Assembly: GCA_900199655.1 (NCBI GenBank)
Contig: FZRE01000019.1
Coordinates: forward strand, 1-63,119
Reading direction: 5' to 3'
Origin: Prevotellaceae bacterium KH2P17
GTDB taxonomy: Bacteria > Bacteroidota > Bacteroidia > Bacteroidales > Bacteroidaceae
Length of the DNA stretch: 63,119 bases
Numbering within the stretch: position 1 is the first letter of the stretch; every line of letters begins with the position of its first letter. The notes under the pieces were generated by a model that did no database searches, was not told where the DNA came from, and saw only the letters and a program-made list of their open reading frames with translations. A program made the position numbers and the translations under genes. Positions 25,940 through 35,290 of this stretch are shown here, piece by piece.

Positions 25940-27850
25940 TTATTCCTGATTGGAGTCCCACCAGATGGGCAGGGTGCGTATCTGCTCGGAGTTATACCAC
26001 ACTGACTTCACGTTGGCAGTGGTAGGCAACGGCAAATCCAGGGCTCCCGGAACTTGCGCTCCGATGGCTTCCAGATTGGCGGAGTTGTAATCGGTCTCGT
26101 ACGAAGCCTGCGGCAGGCGGCGCGGAGACTTGCCGTCGGGGCAGTAGGTCTTGGCCGAACCGGTTACGTTATACCAGTGGGGCTTGCCGTAGTTCATGAA
26201 GATGGCCGGGTCGTAGTCAAAGCGGCGCATGTCGTTCCATGTCTCTGTGCTCCACAGCATGGACATAATCTTCTGCGTCATGATTTTGCTCATGCTGATG
26301 TCGGAGGCCGTTCCGATGGCATTGTCGAGGAAGTTGGCAATGTCGGCAGCCGGAGCCGGGGCAAACGAGGGGCAGCTGGCCAGCGTAGCATCGCCCTTTA
26401 CCCAGTCCTTGCATTTGTCTTCTACGGCTTGGATGTTGGCCTCAATGGCAGCCTTGTAGGCTGCAAAGGCACCGGCCTTGTCGCCCTTACGCATCAACAC
26501 CTCGGCCCGGATAAAGCATGCCTCCCAGTAGGAACCGAAGAAGGTGGGCGTGTCGGGGCGTACAGAGAACACGCCGCTCACGGCACTCTCGTCGACTTCG
26601 CCCACACGGAAGAGCAGGTCCTTGTTGCTGTTGTAGCCCTTGGAACTTGACTTACCGTGCACGTAGATGGTGTCGCCCTGCCGCTCGCTGTTGCTGGTAT
26701 TACAGTACCAGGAGTTGGCGGGGTAGGTTATGCCGTTATTGGTGGTTCCGGTTGCCGTGAACGCGATAGGCGTGGGGCCGCCGCCATTGATGAAGATGTC
26801 GTTGTGGATGATGTCGATGCCCAACGAACGGCGCCATGTTCCGTTGGCGTTCCACTTGATTTCGGCCGGCGTGCTGGCCGACTTATGGGAGCGAACCCAG
26901 GGGATGAACTTGTCGGCACGGGGGTCTTCAATGCCCTTGTTGTCGAAGTTCGTCAGGTTGTCGTAGAAGGTTTTTGTCACGTAGTAGCGGTTGTTGTTCA
27001 TGCCAATGCAGGAGAAAATCTCGTTGAAGTCTACCGTCTCGTCCCATCCCTCCACGTCGTGCGTGCTGCCGTTGGTGTCGGTATGGTAGATAACAGTATT
27101 GTCGGCATTGCTCTGCTGCGCCTTGTCGAGGCAGGCCAAAATCTCGTCGGCGTCGTATTTTCCTTCCTTGTAGCTGCCGGGCTGCTTCTTGGTGAGGTGG
27201 TTGAGCCAGCGTGCCTTGAGCAGGTAACAGAATTTAAGCCACTTGCTCACGTCGCCGTTGTTCCAGTTGTCGCCCACAGAGAGGGGACTGGCTCCAGCCT
27301 CCTGCGTCCGCGAAAAGAGGTCGATGGCCTCTTCAATCTCGCTCACGCAACCCAGGAAAACGGCTTTTCCGGTATCGTACTTGGGAGCGGTGGCTTCGCC
27401 CAACGCCTCGGTGTAAGGGCATTCTCCAAAGTGGTCTATCTCGTTCATGAAGCCGTAAGCGCGCATGAGCTTGGCACAGCCGGCGTAGTGATAGGCTCCG
27501 GCAGCCATGGCCTTGTCGTAGAGGTCTTTCAGGTTGGATGCACACGGCACCAGAAACCACTGCTGGAGGTTCGATATTCGCGTGCTGGCATTTAAGTTCC
27601 ACCTGGCTGCTCCGCCTTCGCGGGCTGCCGGGGTGGTGAGCAATCCGGTAAAGTAGGTGTCTGTGCTGGCGCCAATCTCGTAGCATGCTTGCAGGTAATG
27701 GAGGCACCAGGGCAACCGGTACTCGTAGCTGGCCGAGTTGGCAGTGGGGGTGTTCGGGTTTTCGTTAATGTCCAGATAACCATCACAGGCATTGAAAGTC
27801 AGCATGCCGGCCAAACCGATTATGATTGATTGATAGAGTTTCATAGTCAT
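25940..27850 (-). CDS. SusD-like lipoprotein of the second locus (SusD-like_2 type)
   Basis: A 636-residue outer-membrane lipoprotein; lipobox FNAC with Cys22, followed by GYLDINENPNTPT, the usual opening of this SusD subgroup. The body has the LKFCYLLKARWLNHL helix and a C-terminal TAETWNDMRRFDYD-like segment (here STETWNDMRRFDYD). Last gene of the peptide-side peptidoglycan operon, 22 bases after its SusC partner. A second ATG two codons later is an alternative start. Ligand by context: muropeptides or their glycan. Confidence 0.92.
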   Translation of the reverse strand: MTMKLYQSIIIGLAGMLTFNACDGYLDINENPNTPTANSASYEYRLPWCLHYLQACYEIGASTDTYFTGLLTTPAAREGGAARWNLNASTRISNLQQWFLVPCASNLKDLYDKAMAAGAYHYAGCAKLMRAYGFMNEIDHFGECPYTEALGEATAPKYDTGKAVFLGCVSEIEEAIDLFSRTQEAGASPLSVGDNWNNGDVSKWLKFCYLLKARWLNHLTKKQPGSYKEGKYDADEILACLDKAQQSNADNTVIYHTDTNGSTHDVEGWDETVDFNEIFSCIGMNNNRYYVTKTFYDNLTNFDNKGIEDPRADKFIPWVRSHKSASTPAEIKWNANGTWRRSLGIDIIHNDIFINGGGPTPIAFTATGTTNNGITYPANSWYCNTSNSERQGDTIYVHGKSSSKGYNSNKDLLFRVGEVDESAVSGVFSVRPDTPTFFGSYWEACFIRAEVLMRKGDKAGAFAAYKAAIEANIQAVEDKCKDWVKGDATLASCPSFAPAPAADIANFLDNAIGTASDISMSKIMTQKIMSMLWSTETWNDMRRFDYDPAIFMNYGKPHWYNVTGSAKTYCPDGKSPRRLPQASYETDYNSANLEAIGAQVPGALDLPLPTTANVKSVWYNSEQIRTLPIWWDSNQE

Positions 27851-27872
27851 GTGTATTTATGGGTTGGGTGAT

Positions 27873-30800
27873 TTAGAAAGTGATGTTGATGCCGAAGGTG
27901 AAGCTCTGCGTTGCAGGCACGCAGCAGTAATCCATGCCAACGGAGGACGAACCGATGGAACCGGAACCGGCATAGGACACTTCGGGGTCGCCGTCGTAGT
28001 TGGTGAAGAGGAGCAGGTTGTTGGCAGCAAAGTTAACCGATGCAGCCTTGATGAAACCCGTCTTTTGCAGCCAGGCAGCCGGCAGGTTGTAGACTAAGTT
28101 GAGAGAGCGCAGGCGGAAGTAGTTCACCTTGGTGATGAAGTTGCGCGATTCGCGTGGGTAGTAGGTCTGATAGTAGCCCTCTATGATGGCATCTCCGGAG
28201 GTAGGCTTGCCGTTGTAGTCGTAAGTCTTGCCGCGTTCGAAGGTGTAGCTGGCCGGTACATAGCTGTCGCCCTGCTGCTGGAGGCCGTCAATGGTGATGG
28301 ATTCTCGGTTCTCGCTCAACTTACTCATGCCCGCAACGGTCATTGCGTATTGAGTTCCGTTGAACACGTCGCCGCCAAAGCTGAAGTCCCAAAGCATGTT
28401 CAGAGACAGGTTTTTGTACGTAAACGTGTTGTTCCAGCCGCCACGCACCTTGGCTTCTCGGTTGCCCACCTCGTGCTTGTCGGAACCATCATAGGAGGGC
28501 ATGCCGTTCTTGTCGAGAATAACCTGCCCGTCTTCGGCTCGCGACCACTGACTGCCGGAGATGGCCATGAAGTGGCCGTCGTTGAACGAAGCTGCCCTCA
28601 CGTTGCCTATCTGTACATCGGTAACGTAGAGAATGTCTACCCCGTCCATGAGATTTTTAACCGTTCCGCGGTTTCCGCTCAGGTTGATGCCGGTCTCCCA
28701 TTGGAAATCCTTGGTCATTACAGGCGTACCGCTGATGGAGAGCTCCATACCTTTATTATATACATCGCCGGCATTCACATCGCGCAGAATGTAGCCGATG
28801 TAGTTGGAAAGGCGCGGACTCATAATCTGATTGTAGGAGTTGTTGGTGTAGTAAGCATAGTCCAGGCGGAGCCGGTTCTGAAAGAAACGCAGCTCAAGGC
28901 CCAGTTCCGTAGACTCTGTTATCTCGGGTTTGAGGAACGCGTTGCCTGCTGTCCAGCTGTTACCCATGCCCGTCTTACCGCCAATGAATGTGCCTATGGG
29001 CCACAGGCTGGTGTTGGTGGAATAGGGGGATGCGTCTTTTCCTACGCGTGCCCAGCTGGCACGAACCTTACCAAAGGTGAGAATGTCGTTCTTGGGCATG
29101 AGCTCGGTAAATACCAGGGCACCGTTGAAGGACTGGTAAAAATAGGAGCGGTTGGCCTTGGGCAGCGTTGATGACCAGTCGTTGCGGGCAGAATAGGTGA
29201 AGAAAGCGATGCTCTTCCAGTCCAGACGGGCTTCTCCGTAAAGACCCAACAGGCGGTGCTGCGACTTTACATTCTTGAAGTTGCGGTCGGTGGAGTTTGA
29301 GTTGTCGAAGGAATAGAAGTCGGGTACGATGAGGTTCCACGCCATGCGGTAGTTGGATACGGTCTTGGTATCCTCCGAGGTGAAGCCCAACAAGAGGTTT
29401 CCGTTAAAGTCGCCGATGGAATGACTGAGGTTGGTCATGATGTTGTTGGAGAAGTAACGGTACTTGTAATCGTTCTCGCTGTACATGCCTTTCTGCCAGT
29501 CAGATTTCACGACTCCGCCCCGTGCAATCCTCTTATAGTTGTTGGTCTCGTGTTCGTCAATGCCCAGGCGGTAGCTGACCCACCACCACGGAGTGATGTC
29601 GGCACGTACCTGGATGCCTCCGGTGAGGCGCTGGGTGCTGTCCTTAATCTTGTTTTTGTTCACAATCCAGTAGGGGTTGTCGCGTTCATCCCAATATTCG
29701 AGCGCATCGCTCACGCCGGGTAGGCGGTAGCGGGAGCCGTCTTCGTTCATGTAGTGCGTCATGTCGTCGAAGGCCGACCAGCGATACACGCTCGTCATGG
29801 TACCCGACCCGGCTGAGCCATAGAGGGCAGCACTGGTCAGGGTCTTGTCGGTATGGGCAACGGAATAGGCTACATTGGCACCGAAGGTAAGCATCTTCCA
29901 CTTCTGTTCTCCATTGAAGCGGAACGTAGCCTTGTCGTACCCGGTGTGCGGAATGATACCACTCTGGTCGTAGTAGGAGCCGGAGAGAAAGAAGTTTCCC
30001 TTGTCATTGCCACCCGAAATGCTGACGTTGTTGTCGGTTGCAAGCCCCGATTTGAAGAAGTTGCCGATGTTGTCGTACGTCGGTTCGCCTGCTTCAGCCT
30101 TCTCTCCCCATGAATCGTAGGAACGGTTGTCATAGTCGGTACGCAGATAGTTGCCCGCGGCATCGAATACATCCTGGGAGTATCCGCGCTTGTAAGTTTG
30201 CTGGACATCGGGCAGTTGCCATACATGCGAAGTGGTCAGCTTGCTGGAGAAGTTCAGCTCAACACGCCCGGACTGTCCCTTCTTGGTGGTGATGATGACG
30301 GCACCGGCTGATGCGCGGGAGCCGTAGAGGGCTGCTGCGGCAGGGCCTTTGAGCACGGAGATGTCGGCAATGTCTTCGGGATTGACGTCCATCACACGGT
30401 TAGCATTGGTGGAAGCAGCCGAAACTGTGCCGTCGAAAGCGGAGTTTCCGGGTACGGTTGTGGAGTTATCATAGATGATGCCGTCGATGACAAAGAGCGG
30501 CTGATTGTCTCTTTCGAGCGAAGTTCCGCCACGTAGGATAATCTCGGAACCGCCACCCGCAGCGCCTCCTCCTTGGGTAATGGTGACACCGGCAATCTTT
30601 CCGGCGAGCGAGTTCAGGATGTTGGTCTGCTTGTTCTTCATCAGCTCGTCGGCTTTCAGGTCGGTGATGGCATAGCCGAGCGCTTTTTTGTCTTTCCTGA
30701 TACCCATGGCCGTTACAACAACTTCGTTCACGGTACGGGCGTCTTCACGCAAGGTAACATTGTAAGTTCTGCTGTTGCCAATCTTTACTTCTTGTGTTTC

Positions 30801-31115
30801 AAAGCCGATATAGGATATTTCGATGACTGAACCCACCGGTGCATCAATGGAGAAGTTGCCGTTCATGTCGGTAACAAAGCCTTTGGAAGACCCTTTTATC
30901 ACCACGCTTGCACCAACAACGGGTTCTCCGTTGGCGTCGCGTACGCTGCCTGTAATGCGGTTCTGCTGCTGTTGCAGAGACTCGGCATGCAAGGTTCTGC
31001 CGGCTGAAGCCACATTGGCAGAAGCTGTTCCACTGCCTAAAACCAAGGCACTCAATACCGCTGCTGCCCATAGAGTACGGGGAGCGGTGTTCTTTTTCTT
31101 GTGGTTTTCATCCAT
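27873..31115 (-). CDS. SusC-type TonB-dependent transporter of the second locus
   Basis: A 1080-residue transporter: long charged N-terminus with a signal region ending near residue 33, CarboxypepD_reg-like domain (about 53-122), TonB-box region NEVVVTAMGIRKDKKALGYA from 130, plug to about 240 and a barrel ending FTFGINITF. It follows namZ copy 2 by 114 bases without a clear promoter or terminator between, so it is likely the sixth gene of the operon. Sequence is distinct from the first SusC, suggesting different cargo. Confidence 0.94.
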   Translation of the reverse strand: MDENHKKKNTAPRTLWAAAVLSALVLGSGTASANVASAGRTLHAESLQQQQNRITGSVRDANGEPVVGASVVIKGSSKGFVTDMNGNFSIDAPVGSVIEISYIGFETQEVKIGNSRTYNVTLREDARTVNEVVVTAMGIRKDKKALGYAITDLKADELMKNKQTNILNSLAGKIAGVTITQGGGAAGGGSEIILRGGTSLERDNQPLFVIDGIIYDNSTTVPGNSAFDGTVSAASTNANRVMDVNPEDIADISVLKGPAAAALYGSRASAGAVIITTKKGQSGRVELNFSSKLTTSHVWQLPDVQQTYKRGYSQDVFDAAGNYLRTDYDNRSYDSWGEKAEAGEPTYDNIGNFFKSGLATDNNVSISGGNDKGNFFLSGSYYDQSGIIPHTGYDKATFRFNGEQKWKMLTFGANVAYSVAHTDKTLTSAALYGSAGSGTMTSVYRWSAFDDMTHYMNEDGSRYRLPGVSDALEYWDERDNPYWIVNKNKIKDSTQRLTGGIQVRADITPWWWVSYRLGIDEHETNNYKRIARGGVVKSDWQKGMYSENDYKYRYFSNNIMTNLSHSIGDFNGNLLLGFTSEDTKTVSNYRMAWNLIVPDFYSFDNSNSTDRNFKNVKSQHRLLGLYGEARLDWKSIAFFTYSARNDWSSTLPKANRSYFYQSFNGALVFTELMPKNDILTFGKVRASWARVGKDASPYSTNTSLWPIGTFIGGKTGMGNSWTAGNAFLKPEITESTELGLELRFFQNRLRLDYAYYTNNSYNQIMSPRLSNYIGYILRDVNAGDVYNKGMELSISGTPVMTKDFQWETGINLSGNRGTVKNLMDGVDILYVTDVQIGNVRAASFNDGHFMAISGSQWSRAEDGQVILDKNGMPSYDGSDKHEVGNREAKVRGGWNNTFTYKNLSLNMLWDFSFGGDVFNGTQYAMTVAGMSKLSENRESITIDGLQQQGDSYVPASYTFERGKTYDYNGKPTSGDAIIEGYYQTYYPRESRNFITKVNYFRLRSLNLVYNLPAAWLQKTGFIKAASVNFAANNLLLFTNYDGDPEVSYAGSGSIGSSSVGMDYCCVPATQSFTFGINITF

Positions 31116-31229
31116 AATCGTAAAGAATTAAATGAAACTTATAGGTTGATGTTTTGTTTAAAAGCGTAGAGTGAGCGTGTAGTTTCCGTGTACCGGCTGT
31201 TGCGAAAGACACGAGCAGGGCAGCGGGAA

Positions 31230-32411
31230 CTATTCTTTGTATAGCAGATATTTGCGGCGTTGGCGCTTGAACTTCTCCACATCGGCCTGCCACATGCGGC
31301 TGATTTCGGCTGCACTTTTACCTTGCTCAATCATGGGGCGCACGTAGTCAACGCCAATGAGCTTCTCAAAGAAACCGGTGAAGAACCTGTCTCCCATGTT
31401 CAGAGTTCTGTAAGCCTCAATCAGATAGCCGAGGTCTATCTTCCTGTTCCAGATGGCTGTGTCGCTCAGTTGGCTGAGATTTCGCCCCCGACACAGTTTT
31501 CCGAGCTGCGGAGGGTTCTTTGCTCCCTCCACACTTTGCGGCGTAAAGGAATGTGAGTAACCTGTCATGTCGGGATGGCCGAACTGCTGGAAGGGCAGAC
31601 TTGTTCCGCGTCCGAGGCTCACCGGAGTGGCTTCAAAGTAGCAGAGCGACGGATACAGATAGACAGCTTTCATGTTTGGCAGGTTTGGAGAGGGCGCTAC
31701 AGGCAGCCGGTAGCGTGTTTGGTGCGTGTAGTTCTTGCACTTGATGACCGTGACTTTGCAGCGGATGCCGCCCGGAAGCCACCCTTCGCCGTTAGCCATG
31801 AGTGCCAATTCGCCCAAGGTAAGGCCGTGCACAATCGGAATGGGAAGGCTTCCTACTCCCGATTTGTACTTCATGTCCAGGATGGGTCCGTCTACATAGA
31901 AGCCGTTCGGGTTGGGGCGGTCGAGTATAACCATCGACTTACTGTAGGCAGCGCATTGCCCCATAAGCTTTACCATGGTAATATAATAGGTGTAGAAACG
32001 CAGGCCCACGTCCTGAATGTCGCTAACGAGCACGTCAAACTTCTTCATTGCGGCCTCGTCGGGTATGCCGTCTTTGACGCCGTAAAGTGAGTAGATGGGC
32101 ACGCCAGTCCTTTCGTCTACACCGCTATTTACCGTTTCACCGGCGTCGGCCTTGCCTCTGAAGCCGTGCTCGGGCGAGAAGATGGTCACAACCTGTATGC
32201 CGTTTTCCAGCAGAACATCAAGCGTATGCTTGTTGCCTACGATGCCCGTCTGGTTGGAAAATAGCGCCACGCGCTTGCCTTTCAGCAATCCGATATATTT
32301 ATCTGTTCGTTCTGCCCCGGTAATGACACGGCCTTGGCTTCTGCATTCGGCGTGAACGGAGAGACAAACCGATATCAGGAGCAGGGCGAGAAGATGGGTG
32401 CGGTGTTTCAT
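31230..32411 (-). CDS. NamZ-like exo-beta-N-acetylmuramidase, second copy (DUF1343)
   Basis: A 393-residue GH171/YbbC family enzyme with signal peptide. Glu81-His82 in FSPEHGFRG, SLYG, and SDIQDVGLRFYTY are conserved. The protein shares family motifs with the copy at 7283-8509 but is quite diverged outside them, so it may prefer another glycan or peptide state. I placed the start at 32411, 10 bases after the symporter stop, because the longer reading from 32474 would run back into that gene and lacks a signal peptide at its head. Confidence 0.9.
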   Translation of the reverse strand: MKHRTHLLALLLISVCLSVHAECRSQGRVITGAERTDKYIGLLKGKRVALFSNQTGIVGNKHTLDVLLENGIQVVTIFSPEHGFRGKADAGETVNSGVDERTGVPIYSLYGVKDGIPDEAAMKKFDVLVSDIQDVGLRFYTYYITMVKLMGQCAAYSKSMVILDRPNPNGFYVDGPILDMKYKSGVGSLPIPIVHGLTLGELALMANGEGWLPGGIRCKVTVIKCKNYTHQTRYRLPVAPSPNLPNMKAVYLYPSLCYFEATPVSLGRGTSLPFQQFGHPDMTGYSHSFTPQSVEGAKNPPQLGKLCRGRNLSQLSDTAIWNRKIDLGYLIEAYRTLNMGDRFFTGFFEKLIGVDYVRPMIEQGKSAAEISRMWQADVEKFKRQRRKYLLYKE

Positions 32412-32421
32412 GAGGTGCTTG

Positions 32422-33870
32422 TTAAGGTTGTTTCTTGATGAGCAGACAGAGCCCGAGGAAAGTGAACAGGGCATTGAATATCAGCAATTCGTAGCTGAAT
32501 TTATAGCCCCCGAACCAGCTCTCGGAATTGGATTGGAGGATGTAACAGAGAATAGGAGAGAGCACAGCGACCAGCGGAATGTACTTGTCGCGTACTTTCT
32601 GCTTGGTCAGTATGCCGAAGGAGAACAATCCCAGGATAGGTCCGTAGGTATAGCTGGCCAGCACGTAGACGGCATCTATTACGCTCGAATTGTTCAGCAG
32701 GCCAAAAACAAAGATGACAATTCCCATCAGCACGGCCATTCCGGCATGTACTTTGCGCCGCGTTCCGGCCAGCACTTCGTCCTTGTCGGCCTTCTTGTCG
32801 GCGCCCAGAATGTCGATGGTGAACGATGTGGTGAGTGCAGTCAGGGCAGAACCTGCGGCAGAATAGGCCGACGAGAACAGTCCGATGATGAACAGCACGC
32901 CCACTACTACCGGCAGAAAGTTGCTCGTTGCAACGGCCGGGAACAGACTGTCGCCTTTGGCGGCAATGCCTGTCTTGGCTGCAAACTGATACAACAGTAC
33001 GCCCAACATGAGGAAAAGCAGGTTGATGATGAACTGGCAGAAAATGCTCACCATCATGTTCTTTTGCGAGTCCTTGTAGTTCCGGCAGCTCAAATTACGC
33101 TGCATCATGTCTTGGTCAAGTCCCGTTGTGGCTATCATGGTGAATACTCCGGCCAGGAACTGTTTGAAGAAATAGCGCTTGTCATTGATGTCATCGAAGA
33201 AGAAAACCTGGCTCATATCACTGTCGGAGATTGACTTCAGCATGCCGGCAAAGTTTAGTTCAAGTCGCCCGGAGATGTAGTAGATACAGAGAACGACCGA
33301 CAGGACGAGGCAGAGAGTTTTCAGCACATCGGTCCAGATGATGGACTTCACGCCCCCGCGGAAAGTGTAGAGCCACACGAGGAATACCGTGACTACCACA
33401 TTAAGAATAAAAGGCAGGCGGAGTGGGGCGAAGACCAGCAGCTGCAAGGTTAGGCAGACGAGGAACAGCCTGACCGATGCGCCTAACATCTTGGAGATGA
33501 AGAAGAACCACGCTCCTGTCTTGTAAGACTTCGCGCCGAACCTGTCTTCCAGATATTGGTACACCGACACCAAGTTCATCTTGTAGAACAAGGGAATAAG
33601 AATGAAGGCTATGACAAACTGACCCACGATGAAACCCATCACCATTTGCAGGTACGAGAAGCTCTTGTCGGCCACCATGCCCGGCACGGAAACAAAGGTA
33701 ACGCCCGAGATAAACGACCCCATTGTGGCTACTGCCACCACATACCACTTCGATTTGCGGTTACCTACAAAGAAACCTTGGTTGTCTGCCTTTCTTCCAC
33801 TTAGGTAGGAGACGGTGAAAAGCAGCAAAAAGTAGGCTACAACGGTAATGATGATAGTTACAGGGGTCAT
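32422..33870 (-). CDS. Sodium:solute symporter (SSS family)
   Basis: A 482-residue inner-membrane protein with about 13 helices. The SSS pattern is clear: GRKADNQGFFVGNRKSKWY after helix 1, GSFISGVTFVSVPG in helix 2, and FSSAYSAAGSALTALTTSF in helix 8. Placed after the epimerase and transglutaminase genes, it likely imports a peptidoglycan-derived small solute such as L-Ala-L-Glu, glutamate or a sugar; this is inference from context. Gap to the transglutaminase gene is 34 bases. Confidence 0.9.
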   Translation of the reverse strand: MTPVTIIITVVAYFLLLFTVSYLSGRKADNQGFFVGNRKSKWYVVAVATMGSFISGVTFVSVPGMVADKSFSYLQMVMGFIVGQFVIAFILIPLFYKMNLVSVYQYLEDRFGAKSYKTGAWFFFISKMLGASVRLFLVCLTLQLLVFAPLRLPFILNVVVTVFLVWLYTFRGGVKSIIWTDVLKTLCLVLSVVLCIYYISGRLELNFAGMLKSISDSDMSQVFFFDDINDKRYFFKQFLAGVFTMIATTGLDQDMMQRNLSCRNYKDSQKNMMVSIFCQFIINLLFLMLGVLLYQFAAKTGIAAKGDSLFPAVATSNFLPVVVGVLFIIGLFSSAYSAAGSALTALTTSFTIDILGADKKADKDEVLAGTRRKVHAGMAVLMGIVIFVFGLLNNSSVIDAVYVLASYTYGPILGLFSFGILTKQKVRDKYIPLVAVLSPILCYILQSNSESWFGGYKFSYELLIFNALFTFLGLCLLIKKQP

Positions 33871-33904
33871 TTTTCAGGATGATTGATAGTTATGGATTGA
33901 TGTT

Positions 33905-35245
33905 TTAAAGTTCAGTAGAGGTGACGTTGATGTGCCAGTCCCATTGGTCGAAGTAGAGGTTTCCGCCGGCCCATTCCACTTCTCCGCGCTGGAAGTCGAC
34001 GGTCTCGCTGCGCGGAAACTTCTTCTGTGGAAACAGCGGCATGCCGTAGTCGGAGTTTACAACCATGCGCCAGGAGTCTATGCCCCCCAAGAAGAAGTAG
34101 CGCTCCTCCTCGTTGGCAGCGTAGGAGGGGATGCCGAACGACATGTCTGCCGGCACCCAGCCGGCGCCTTCAAAGTACAGTTCGCCCCAGTCGTGCAGGT
34201 TCTCTGCGTGCGGATGCAGCATGAAGCCGCTCTCGAACCGGGCCGGAATGCCGCTGATACGGCACAGCGTCAGGAAGAGCAGCGTTACCTGTCCGCAGTC
34301 TCCGTGGCGGTTGGCCAGAACGTACTCGGGTATGTTGTCTATCGTAGAATACTCTCTGGCCGAAGCCCAGGGGAAGTTGTCGTCCACCCACTTGAATATT
34401 TTCTTGGCTTTCAACAGCGGATTTTTTTCGCCTTCGGTGAGGCTGTCAGCCAGCTGTCTGAGCCGTGGTGTGAACAGGATATGCCGGTCGCGTTCCGATG
34501 TGTACTGCCTGTAGAGCGCCGTGGAGGTGTCGTAGGGCTTGATGTCTTCTGCCTTGATTCCGTGCCAGCTGCCGTAAGAGGTGAACTCGAAGGTCTCGGA
34601 GAAAACGGTGGGTTGCCCCTTCCTTGCGCGCTGCTCCATGTAGAGCGACGAGTGCGCACAGCTCATGGGGGCACGTGATAGCGGCTTGATGTTGGTCGAT
34701 ATGAGCCTGACATCCTGCTGCCTGTCTATGTCCGTGCGTGGGAAAGGCAGCCAGCATCTCACAGTCTCGCTGTCAGGTACGGCATCGGCCTTTACCGTTA
34801 TGCTATAGTTTACGCGTATGCGCTTGGGTTCAGCCAGGTGTTTGTGGCTCCGTTTGCAGGCCTCAATGATGCGCGGCACGTTCACCCGGTCCACCTCCTC
34901 ACTGCCTTCTGGGGTCTTGCCGTCCTTTTGTTCCTTTATCTTTCGGCATGTTGCGTCAATGCGGAAGAGGTTTGGCGCGGCGTTGTGGAAGTACAGTTTC
35001 TGCCCGTCTACGGTTCTCGACTCCAGTGCGCCCGTCTTTTCCCAGGCGTTCATCTGCGCTTCCGTCACGTCGGGAATGTACTTTCGGATATAGGCCTTCA
35101 CCTCTTCATGTGTTCTGTTGAAGTCAACTGACAGCCTGTGATGCAGGTCGGCATCCCACGAATAGCCTTGGGCAGCGGCCGAAAGAACCCCTGCCAGCAT
35201 GGCTGCCGTTGCCGACAGCTGCTTATGTTTGATAGTTATCTTCAT
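33905..35245 (-). CDS. Exported transglutaminase-like cysteine protein
   Basis: A 446-residue protein with signal peptide (KHKQLSATAAMLAGVLSAAAQG). The transglutaminase/protease triad is present: Cys317 (RHGDCGQVT), His351 (ENLHDWGELYF) and Asp367 (WVPADMSFG). About 300 residues of unassigned sequence precede it. Bacterial members are often peptidases or amidases, not crosslinkers, so a peptidase acting on wall peptides is plausible. I prefer ATG 35245, which begins the signal peptide; GTG 35272 and ATG 35266 are alternatives. Confidence 0.85.
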   Translation of the reverse strand: MKITIKHKQLSATAAMLAGVLSAAAQGYSWDADLHHRLSVDFNRTHEEVKAYIRKYIPDVTEAQMNAWEKTGALESRTVDGQKLYFHNAAPNLFRIDATCRKIKEQKDGKTPEGSEEVDRVNVPRIIEACKRSHKHLAEPKRIRVNYSITVKADAVPDSETVRCWLPFPRTDIDRQQDVRLISTNIKPLSRAPMSCAHSSLYMEQRARKGQPTVFSETFEFTSYGSWHGIKAEDIKPYDTSTALYRQYTSERDRHILFTPRLRQLADSLTEGEKNPLLKAKKIFKWVDDNFPWASAREYSTIDNIPEYVLANRHGDCGQVTLLFLTLCRISGIPARFESGFMLHPHAENLHDWGELYFEGAGWVPADMSFGIPSYAANEEERYFFLGGIDSWRMVVNSDYGMPLFPQKKFPRSETVDFQRGEVEWAGGNLYFDQWDWHINVTSTEL

Positions 35246-35290
35246 TCGTTGTACCAACTCTCTCATCTTCACAGTTTTGGTTCCGTTGCG